From positions 372,001-436,000 of the forward strand of contig NZ_CP006018.1 in assembly GCF_000706765.1 (NCBI RefSeq): a stretch of DNA of 64,000 nt, in the 5' to 3' direction. Below the pieces are notes generated by a model, which saw nothing but the letters and a program-made list of their open reading frames with translations, was not told the origin of the DNA and made no database searches. This stretch comes from Bifidobacterium [indicum] DSM 20214 = LMG 11587. GTDB taxonomy: Bacteria > Actinomycetota > Actinomycetes > Actinomycetales > Bifidobacteriaceae. Below are positions 54,645 to 64,000 of this stretch, one piece after another (within the stretch, counting starts at the first letter, position 1; the number at the start of each line of letters is the position of its first letter). Position numbers and translations under genes: made by a program.

Positions 54645-54917
54645 ATGAAAAAGGCGATCATCACGGTGGTGGGTCAGGACGCCATCGGCATCATCGGACG
54701 GGTCTGCACCAGCCTCTCCGGGAATTCAATCAATGTCCTTGACATCTCCCAGACCATCATCGACGGGTTCTTCAACATGATGATGATTGTCGATTGCTCC
54801 TCCTACGCGGGGGAGTTCGATGACCTGGTCCGTGATCTGGATGCCCTGGGTGAGGATATCGGCGTCTCCATCAGGTGCCAGCGTGAGGAGATATTCACCC
54901 GGATGCACAGGGTCTGA
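54645..54917 (+). CDS. ACT-domain protein
   Basis: A 90-residue single ACT domain (IITVVGQDAIGIIGRVCTSLSG ... NVLDISQTIIDGFFNMMMIVD), similar to the small ACT proteins usually encoded before UPF0210 genes. ACT domains bind amino acids. GGAGGAGG gives the ribosome site for ATG 54645. It lies 12 bp before the UPF0210 gene and is surely cotranscribed. Function unknown. Confidence 0.9.
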   Translation: MKKAIITVVGQDAIGIIGRVCTSLSGNSINVLDISQTIIDGFFNMMMIVDCSSYAGEFDDLVRDLDALGEDIGVSIRCQREEIFTRMHRV

Positions 54918-54929
54918 GGGGGCTGCGCC

Positions 54930-56294
54930 ATGATTACACCCGATGAGGTCCAAGAGACCAATGCCATGATCGACCGGGAACGGTTGGATGTCCGTACCAT
55001 CACCATGGGCATCAGTCTCCTGGACTGCGCCAGCCATGATGTTGACATGCTCTGCAGGAACATCCACCGCAAGGTGGTCTCCCTGGCCAAGGACCTGGTT
55101 TCGACAGGGGAGTCCATAGCCCACCAATACGGGATTCCCATCGTCAACAAGCGGATCACCGTCACCCCCATCTCCCTGGTGGCCGCTGGGGCCTGCCACT
55201 CGGTCGATGACTATGTGGCCGTGGCCAAGGCCTTGGATATGTCGGCCAAGGAGGTCGGTGTTAATTTCATCGGAGGCTATTCGGCCCTGGTCTCCAAGTC
55301 CATGACCCCGGCGGAGCGCCTCCTGATCAAGTCCCTGCCCCGCGCCCTGAGCCAGACCGAGAGGGTCTGCGCCAGTGTCAACGTGGGCTCGACCAAGACC
55401 GGCATCGACATGGATGCCGTGGCCCTGATGGGGCGGGTCATCAAGGCTGTGGCGCAGGCAACCGGGGACACCGACAGTTCGGGGTGCACCAAGCTGGTTG
55501 TCTTCTGCAATGCTCCGGACGACAACCCCTTCATGGCCGGTGGCTTCCACGGCGTGACCGAAGGCGATGCCGTCATCAACGTGGGCGTTTCAGGTCCGGG
55601 CGTGGTCAAGACCGCCTTGGAAACCGCTCGTGGTGCCAGTTTCGACCAGCTCTGCGAGACCATCAAGCGTACCGCCTTCAAGATCACCAGGATGGGGCAG
55701 CTGGTGGCGCAGGAGGCCTCGCGGCGTTTGGACCTTCCCTTCGGCATCATCGATCTCTCCCTGGCTCCGACACCGGCCGTGGGCGACTCGGTGGGTGAGG
55801 TCCTGCGTGAGATGGGTCTGGAGCAGGTTGGCGCTCCCGGCACCACCGCAGCCCTGGCCATCCTCAACGACCAGGTCAAGAAGGGCGGCATCATGGCTTC
55901 AAGCTATGTGGGTGGCCTCTCTGGAGCCTTCATCCCTGTTTCCGAAGACGCAACGATGATCCAGGCGGCCGCCGAGGGGAGTCTGACTCTCGAAAAGCTG
56001 GAGGCCATGACCTGCGTCTGTTCGGTTGGTCTGGATATGATTCCCATCCCCGGCGATACCAGCGCCGAGTCCATCTCCGGCATCATCGCCGACGAGGCGG
56101 CCATCGGCATGATCAATCAGAAGACCACGGCAGTCAGATTGATTCCGGTTGCGGGCAAGGGTGTGGGGGACACGGCGGAATTCGGCGGACTCATGGGAGG
56201 CGGCCCCATCCTGCCTGTCAACGACCGCTCCTGCGCCGACTTCATCAATCGTGGAGGACGCATCCCGGCCCCCATACACAGTTTCAAGAACTGA
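54930..56294 (+). CDS. UPF0210 (DUF711) family protein
   Basis: A 454-residue cytoplasmic protein of the UPF0210 family, almost always paired with an ACT-domain gene as here. Recognisable stretches are the N-terminal [58 protein letters not shown], and [16 protein letters not shown]. Members have a pyruvate-formate-lyase-like fold, but the reaction remains undefined. GAGGGGGC precedes ATG 54930. Confidence 0.92.
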   Translation: MITPDEVQETNAMIDRERLDVRTITMGISLLDCASHDVDMLCRNIHRKVVSLAKDLVSTGESIAHQYGIPIVNKRITVTPISLVAAGACHSVDDYVAVAKALDMSAKEVGVNFIGGYSALVSKSMTPAERLLIKSLPRALSQTERVCASVNVGSTKTGIDMDAVALMGRVIKAVAQATGDTDSSGCTKLVVFCNAPDDNPFMAGGFHGVTEGDAVINVGVSGPGVVKTALETARGASFDQLCETIKRTAFKITRMGQLVAQEASRRLDLPFGIIDLSLAPTPAVGDSVGEVLREMGLEQVGAPGTTAALAILNDQVKKGGIMASSYVGGLSGAFIPVSEDATMIQAAAEGSLTLEKLEAMTCVCSVGLDMIPIPGDTSAESISGIIADEAAIGMINQKTTAVRLIPVAGKGVGDTAEFGGLMGGGPILPVNDRSCADFINRGGRIPAPIHSFKN

Positions 56295-56310
56295 CCGGTA
56301 CGAGGCTGTC

Positions 56311-56367
56311 ATACGTCAAGACCCCGTCTTCCAATCCCAGGGTGAGGAAGGCGGGGCCTTGACGTAT
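56311..56367. terminator. Bidirectional hairpin terminator between UPF0210 and trmL
   Basis: Arms ATACGTCAAG and CTTGACGTAT pair over 10 bp, then CCCCG/CGGGG and CTTCC/GGAAG continue the stem after single mismatches. The genes converge here. There is no long U-tract, but the hairpin is very stable in both directions. Confidence 0.72.
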
Positions 56368-56379
56368 CGGGACCCCTGG

Positions 56380-57048
56380 TCAGCGCCCGCCCTTGAAGTT
56401 CAGCTGGCGCCAGGCTTCATAGATGGCGATGGAGGCGCAGTTGGTCAGGTTCAGGCTCCGCAGGCTGGGACGCATGGGCAGGCGGACCTGCTCGGAGACG
56501 TGGGGGCCGGCCATGACATCCATGGGATCGGGGATGTTCCCCGGTTCGGGGCCGAAGAGGAGGATGTCGGTCGGTCTGTAGTCCACCTCGGTATACAGCT
56601 TGGTCGCGTGGGCCGTGAAGGCGATGATGCGCGAGTCTGGCATGGAATCGACCAGATCATCGAAATCCGGGTGGAGGACAACATGTGCCATGTCGTGGTA
56701 ATCCAGCCCCGCCCGGCGCAGCTTGGTGTCCTTGAGGTTGAAACCCAGGGGTTCCACCAGATGGAGGATGGTCCCGGTCACCGCGCAGAGCCGGATGGCC
56801 GACCCGGTGTTGCCGGGGATTCTTGGGGAGTAGTAGCAGAGGTGGGGGGTCACTGTCTCGGCTCGACCGGCCTCCTTGGCATCCATCATGGCCTCGGTGA
56901 CCGAAATCGGGTTTCCATGGGCGTCGGTGACCAGCTCATCGGGGCCGTAGTCGGACTTCCGGTACCCGTACTCGTACATTTCGTCGACCGCCTTGGCGGG
57001 GTCCCCACCCTGGCTGCCCATCGCGTTCGTCTGCTCCTGGAAGGTCAT
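56380..57048 (-). CDS. trmL: tRNA (cytidine(34)-2'-O)-methyltransferase-like SPOUT protein
   Basis: Predicted to 2'-O-methylate the wobble base of leucine tRNAs, as TrmL does in E. coli. The 222 residues start with a ~65-residue extension that E. coli TrmL lacks (KAVDEMYEYGYRKSDYGPDE). The SpoU core follows: SPRIPGNTGSAIRLC (motif 1), LLFGPEPGNIP (motif 2) and LRSLNLTNCASIAIYEAWRQ (motif 3). ATG 57048 is preferred over a TTG at 57057: TACCTT (57056-57061, complement) lies 7 nt upstream and no ribosome site is seen, so the mRNA is probably leaderless. Confidence 0.88.
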   Translation of the reverse strand: MTFQEQTNAMGSQGGDPAKAVDEMYEYGYRKSDYGPDELVTDAHGNPISVTEAMMDAKEAGRAETVTPHLCYYSPRIPGNTGSAIRLCAVTGTILHLVEPLGFNLKDTKLRRAGLDYHDMAHVVLHPDFDDLVDSMPDSRIIAFTAHATKLYTEVDYRPTDILLFGPEPGNIPDPMDVMAGPHVSEQVRLPMRPSLRSLNLTNCASIAIYEAWRQLNFKGGR

Positions 57049-57055
57049 GCCATTC

Positions 57056-57061
57056 AAGGTA
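57056..57061 (-). promoter_or_regulatory. -10 box of a predicted leaderless trmL mRNA
   Basis: TACCTT on the minus strand ends 7 nt before the ATG at 57048. No Shine-Dalgarno sequence is present. Confidence 0.45.
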
Positions 57062-57311
57062 ACGCCGGGAAAAGACAGGGCGGTCAGGGCCCGACCGGTT
57101 TCCCCTCCGGGGGAGGTTGGATGTCGTAGAAGAACCGGGTATCAAAACGAGGTCTGCCGCAATGGGTGCCGAAGAAGGGACGATCAGGTTCTGGCGCTCG
57201 CAGCGAAGTCGGCTCCAGGGCCGGGTCCGGTTCGGGTCGACGGTTGTATGGTGTTGGAAGCGGAGACTGAACGAAGCAAAGGAAAGGCGGGGGTTCGTGG
57301 AGGGCATCCTG

Positions 57312-58349
57312 ATGGAGTCTGTCGAGCCGATACGGCTTCGGCTCTTTTCCTGGTGGGAGCGGAACTCCAGGGACCTGCCTTGGAGGTATGGGCGAACTAC
57401 GCCCTGGGGGATTCTGGTTTCCGAGGTGATGAGCCAGCAGACCCAGTTGAGCAGGGTCGTGCCCTACTGGACGGCTTGGATGGAGGCCTGGCCGGATGCG
57501 GCGGCCCTGGCGGCGGCGGGGAAGGCCGAGGTCATCACGGCCTGGGGGAGACTGGGGTACCCCCGGCGTGCCCTCCGGCTCCAGGAGTGCGCCAGGGTGG
57601 TAAGTACGGAGTATGGCGACCTCCTGCCGCGCTCCTACCAAGAGCTGACAGGACTGCCGGGTATCGGGGATTACACGGCCAGTGCCGTCATGAGTTTCGC
57701 TTACGGGGAGCGGATTGTCGTCATCGATACCAATATTCGCAGGGTCCTTTCCCGGGTCTTTCTGGGGGTCGAATCCGTCGGCGGCTCCACGACAAGGACC
57801 GAACGTGAGCTGGCCCAGACCGTCCTGCCGGAGGATGTCGGCAGCCTCTCGGGGAAGGGGCGGCGTGATTCGGTGGATGGTTCCATGCAGGGCCTGTCAG
57901 GACAGGAACCGCCGGTCGACACCAAGGACACGGGGCTGGTCGGCCGACTGGGGGGTGCGGATGATCAGGTCCGCTCAAACGCCTGGTGCGAGCCCGACTC
58001 GGCCAAGTGGAACCAGGGCATCATGGAGCTGGGAGCCACGGTCTGCAAGGCCAAAAAGCCGGACTGCCAGATTTGCCCCCTTGCTGAGCATTGCCGCTTC
58101 CTCAAGGCCGGGCTGCCTGAATTGGGCATGAAGCGGACCCGTCCCCGCCAGCGTTTCACGGGAACCAACAGGCAGGTCAGGGGGAAGATACTCCAGGCTC
58201 TCCGAGAGTCGGAGAAGGGGCGGGTTGATCGCGCCCGGATCGAGCAGGTCTGCGAGGACGGTATCCAGCTGGACCTCTGTATCGCCTCCCTGGATGAGGA
58301 TGGCCTGCTGGTCATCAGGGAGGATGGCTCGCTGGAACTCCCCGAGTAG
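57312..58349 (+). CDS. mutY: A/G-specific adenine glycosylase
   Basis: DNA repair enzyme removing adenine opposite 8-oxoguanine. The 345 residues show the MutY N-terminal VSEVMSQQTQLSRV with the catalytic-Glu helix, the helix-hairpin-helix LPGIGDYTASAV with Asp in VIDTNIRRVL, and the [4Fe-4S] loop CKAKKPDCQICPLAEHC (C-X6-C-X2-C-X5-C). Between these is a Gly/Ser/Asp-rich insertion (about 177-230) not found in E. coli MutY. The usual C-terminal NUDIX-like domain is replaced by a short ~75-residue segment. GGAGGG precedes ATG 57312. Confidence 0.93.
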   Translation: MESVEPIRLRLFSWWERNSRDLPWRYGRTTPWGILVSEVMSQQTQLSRVVPYWTAWMEAWPDAAALAAAGKAEVITAWGRLGYPRRALRLQECARVVSTEYGDLLPRSYQELTGLPGIGDYTASAVMSFAYGERIVVIDTNIRRVLSRVFLGVESVGGSTTRTERELAQTVLPEDVGSLSGKGRRDSVDGSMQGLSGQEPPVDTKDTGLVGRLGGADDQVRSNAWCEPDSAKWNQGIMELGATVCKAKKPDCQICPLAEHCRFLKAGLPELGMKRTRPRQRFTGTNRQVRGKILQALRESEKGRVDRARIEQVCEDGIQLDLCIASLDEDGLLVIREDGSLELPE

Positions 58350-58363
58350 GTTGACTCCTGCAT

Positions 58364-58369
58364 TAGGAT
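58364..58369 (+). promoter_or_regulatory. -10 box of a predicted leaderless mRNA
   Basis: TAGGAT ends 7 nt before ATG 58377; no Shine-Dalgarno sequence is present. Confidence 0.45.
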
Positions 58370-58376
58370 TATCAGC

Positions 58377-59051
58377 ATGGCCAAACGGAAAATCAGCAAG
58401 AAGCAGCAGCGCATATACAGGCGACGCAGGATTATCGCCCTCGTCCTGGCCCTGCTCTTCCTGCTTGCCTGTGCGGGAATCATCTGGGGCATCGGCGCAG
58501 GTATCCACGCGCTCCGGGAGGGGTCGACCCAGGGCGACAAGGCCACCACCTCCCAGGAGGGGAGTAAGGCCAAGGACGGGAAGGCCTCAAGGAAGGAATC
58601 AGACGGCAAGAAGGCTGCGGAAAAGCAGCGTGCGGCAAACCAGACTTCGGGTGTCAAAAAGTGCGGCCCGGACGATATCACCTTGGACCTGAGTGCGCCC
58701 GACCCGACCACCGGGGTTGGCGGATCCATCGACTTCACCGCAGCCGTTCAGTACAAGGGGACCGGATCCTGTCTGATTGACGCGTCCGACAGTGGGAGGG
58801 TCCTCGTCATCACGAGCGGGGAGCAGAACATCTGGAGGTCGGATTCCTGCCCGTCCAAGACACGCTCCCTCCTGATGGCCACAGGCGACAAGGATGTGCA
58901 GACCATCACCTGGAACGCCGATGCCAGCCAGGAACAGTGCCAACCCGACGATAACCTGCCCAGGGTCGATGCCGGTTCCTACTCGGCCCAGCTGGTCCTC
59001 AAATCCAACGACAAAGTAAAGTCCCAGGTGGTTCCTGTTTTGGTCCAGTGA
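58377..59051 (+). CDS. Membrane-anchored protein of unknown function
   Basis: A 224-residue protein with a basic N-terminus (KRKISKKQQRIYRRRR), one membrane segment (about 22-42), a Lys/Ser/Ala-rich stalk (residues ~48-90) and an extracellular beta-rich domain. The domain includes three to four Cys (CGPDD, GSCLID, DSCPSK, EQCQPDD). The family is not named to my knowledge, but a gene of this type often sits between mutY and rpoB in bifidobacteria. The extracellular domain resembles DUF4232/BsuPI-like beta-sandwiches in layout only. The mRNA is probably leaderless. Confidence 0.7.
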   Translation: MAKRKISKKQQRIYRRRRIIALVLALLFLLACAGIIWGIGAGIHALREGSTQGDKATTSQEGSKAKDGKASRKESDGKKAAEKQRAANQTSGVKKCGPDDITLDLSAPDPTTGVGGSIDFTAAVQYKGTGSCLIDASDSGRVLVITSGEQNIWRSDSCPSKTRSLLMATGDKDVQTITWNADASQEQCQPDDNLPRVDAGSYSAQLVLKSNDKVKSQVVPVLVQ

Positions 59052-59126
59052 GCCGCCTCCCGGTAGCCGGTCATGAGTGCGCTGGCCCGGGTCGCAGGTG
59101 AACGGTCAAAATGGCCGACACGCCGC

Positions 59127-59155
59127 TTGTGTCAAGGCCTTATCCCCTGTATAGT
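59127..59155 (+). promoter_or_regulatory. rpoBC promoter
   Basis: TTGTGT (59127-59132), 17 bp, TATAGT (59150-59155). Start expected near 59162, giving a ~133-nt leader. Confidence 0.65.
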
Positions 59156-59183
59156 TGACTCTTTGCATGAGGTGTGTCATATA

Positions 59184-59213
59184 GCGGGCATACATCATCA
59201 AGGAGATGCCCGC
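59184..59213 (+). promoter_or_regulatory. Leader hairpin in the rpoB 5' untranslated region
   Basis: GCGGGCAT (59184-59191) and ATGCCCGC (59206-59213) form a perfect 8-bp stem with a 14-nt loop that holds an AAGGAG-like sequence. The AAGGAG is followed by an ATG (59206) opening a 60-codon frame that overlaps the rpoB start out of frame. It could tune translation or read-through. Confidence 0.45.
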
Positions 59214-59294
59214 GAATAGGCATATGGCGGCCGTTCGGTGTCTCCCCGGATATGAGGAATTATCGAGTACAGCGAGCGATAAGGAAAGTCCATT

Positions 59295-62861
<3,567 letters not shown>

Positions 62862-62879
62862 GTCTGCGTGTCCACATGA

Positions 62880-62920
62880 TCCCCTCAGGCCGGTGCCTGG
62901 ACGACACCGGCCACCAGGGG
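62880..62920 (+). repeat. Stem-loop in the rpoB-rpoC spacer
   Basis: GGCCGGTG (62888-62895) and CACCGGCC (62905-62912), with outer CCCCT/AGGGG pairing (62881-62885 and 62916-62920). There is no U-tract, so it is not a strong terminator; it may be a processing or stability element. Confidence 0.6.
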
Positions 62921-62975
62921 ACCTGACCAAGACGGAAACTTCAGAGCAGTTACAAGATCAGAGACAGGACATAGA

Positions 62976-64000
62976 GTGCTGGACGTCAATGCATTTGACA
63001 AACTGAGAATCGGACTGGCCACCGCCGACGACATCCGCGGTTGGAGCTATGGCGAGGTCAAGAAGCCCGAGACCATCAATTACCGTACCTTGAAGCCCGA
63101 GAAGGACGGCCTGTTCGGCGAGCAGATCTTCGGACCCACACGCGACTGGGAGTGCGCCTGCGGCAAGTACAAGCGCGTGCGGTTCAAGGGAATCGTCTGC
63201 GAGCGATGCGGTGTCGAGGTAACCCGTTCGCGCGTTCGCCGTGAACGCATGGGCCACATCGAATTGGCCGCCCCCGTCACCCACATCTGGTTCTTCAAGG
63301 GTGTGCCCTCCCGACTGGGATACCTCCTGGACATCGCGCCCAAGGACCTGGAGAAGGTCATCTACTTCGCGGCCTACATGGTCACCAGTGTGGATGAGGA
63401 GCAGCGTCACAACGACATGCCCGACCTTCAGGACGAGTTCGATACCGAGGTGAGCCGTCTGGAGCAGAAGCGCGACCTCGAGATCGACAAGCGCGCCAAG
63501 AAGCTGGAAGAGGATCTGGCCGAACTGGAGAAGTCCGACGAGGCCAAGGGTTCCCTGAAGTCCCGCCTGCGTAATGGTGCAGAGCGCGACATGACCTCCA
63601 TCCGCAAGCGGTATGACGACCAGATTCAGCGGATCTCCGCCGTCTTCGACCGCTTCAAGGCCCTCAAGCCTGGCGATATGGAAGGCGATGTGGACCTGTG
63701 GCGTGAGATGCAGGACCGCTACGGTGACTACTTCGACGGTTGCATGGGAGCCGAGGCCATCAAGAAGCGCCTGCAGGACTTCGACCTGGAGGCCGCGGCC
63801 AAGGAGCTGCGCAACGAGATCGACACCGGTTCAGGCCAGCGCAAGGCCAGGGCCCTCAAGCGGCTCAAGGTGGTCTCCGCCTTCCTGAACACCGGCAACA
63901 AGCCCGAAGCCATGGTTCTGGATGTCATCCCGGTCATTCCTCCCGACCTGCGCCCCATGGTGCAGTTGGACGGTGGCCGTTTCGCCACCTCCGATCTGAA
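62976..64000 (+). CDS. rpoC: RNA polymerase beta' subunit, N-terminal part (3' end outside window)
   Basis: The largest RNA polymerase subunit; 341 codons are visible and the frame is open at the window edge. It starts at GTG 62976 ([20 protein letters not shown]), 115 bp after rpoB. The N-terminal zinc-binding ribbon [19 protein letters not shown] is present, followed by [20 protein letters not shown] and the actinobacterial coiled insertion (Glu/Lys-rich, about 150-240). [18 protein letters not shown] is the last part seen, just before the lid/zipper region. Confidence 0.98.
   Translation, partial: MLDVNAFDKLRIGLATADDIRGWSYGEVKKPETINYRTLKPEKDGLFGEQIFGPTRDWECACGKYKRVRFKGIVCERCGVEVTRSRVRRERMGHIELAAPVTHIWFFKGVPSRLGYLLDIAPKDLEKVIYFAAYMVTSVDEEQRHNDMPDLQDEFDTEVSRLEQKRDLEIDKRAKKLEEDLAELEKSDEAKGSLKSRLRNGAERDMTSIRKRYDDQIQRISAVFDRFKALKPGDMEGDVDLWREMQDRYGDYFDGCMGAEAIKKRLQDFDLEAAAKELRNEIDTGSGQRKARALKRLKVVSAFLNTGNKPEAMVLDVIPVIPPDLRPMVQLDGGRFATSDL

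Noticed and set aside
59167-59184. Five-codon leader peptide (ATG AGG TGT GTC ATA TAG) in the rpoB leader.
   Set aside because: It has no ribosome site and no run of regulatory codons; chance occurrence is likely.

Overview
The window looks like a high-GC Gram-positive actinobacterial chromosome. It is most likely Bifidobacterium, and I lean towards the insect-gut (B. asteroides-like) branch. Supporting signs are the trmL-mutY-small membrane protein-rpoB-rpoC block, a GlxR-type Crp gene beside a class A penicillin-binding protein, a class C sortase pilus locus, a DUF4916 gene, and many leaderless start sites. The genus call is inference from gene content and order; no database was searched. 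I saw no rRNA, tRNA, CRISPR array, insertion sequence or phage gene.

Layout. 1-4141: tail of a LacI regulator, then a sugar kinase and L-arabinose isomerase behind a promoter with a consensus LacI operator. 4276-9297: sortase-dependent pilus locus (backbone pilin, very short second pilin, class C sortase, small membrane protein). 9456-12765: aldo/keto reductase, membrane-anchored HNH nuclease, DHA2-type MFS exporter. 13152-17215: pstSCAB phosphate importer. 17381-20229: AEC transporter, an unlisted 59-residue protein, NCS2 purine permease. 20419-31201: two tandem giant surface-protein genes on the minus strand. 31459-35779: G5/transglycosylase protein, thioredoxin, DUF4916 protein, alpha/beta hydrolase, NudC. 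35850-46120: L,D-transpeptidase, GcvH, APP1-like phosphatase, a frameshifted S9 peptidase, LeuB, TM2 protein, lipoate ligase, Crp regulator. 46186-54481: penicillin-binding protein, OYE-type oxidoreductase, polyprenol mannosyltransferase, and a DeoR-galT-galK operon. 54645-64000: ACT/UPF0210 pair, trmL, mutY, a membrane protein, rpoB and the start of rpoC.

The most notable system is the pair of giant surface proteins. Each carries three modules. In each module a complete seven-blade RCC1-like propeller (21 blades per protein) appears to be inserted inside a split IPT/TIG-like domain that follows an InlB-type B-repeat. Each ends in an LPNAG sorting signal. The upstream copy (25981-31201) has a run of 14 G just after its signal peptide. 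As sequenced this puts the gene out of frame after 54 codons. Thirteen G would restore a 1739-residue protein almost the same length as its 1736-residue neighbour, so this looks like an ON/OFF phase-variable adhesin beside a constitutive paralogue.

A second theme is promoter architecture. At least eight genes have a -10-like box 6-7 nt before the start codon and no Shine-Dalgarno sequence, which indicates leaderless mRNAs. One of these promoters (the penicillin-binding protein gene) is overlapped by two perfect dyads.
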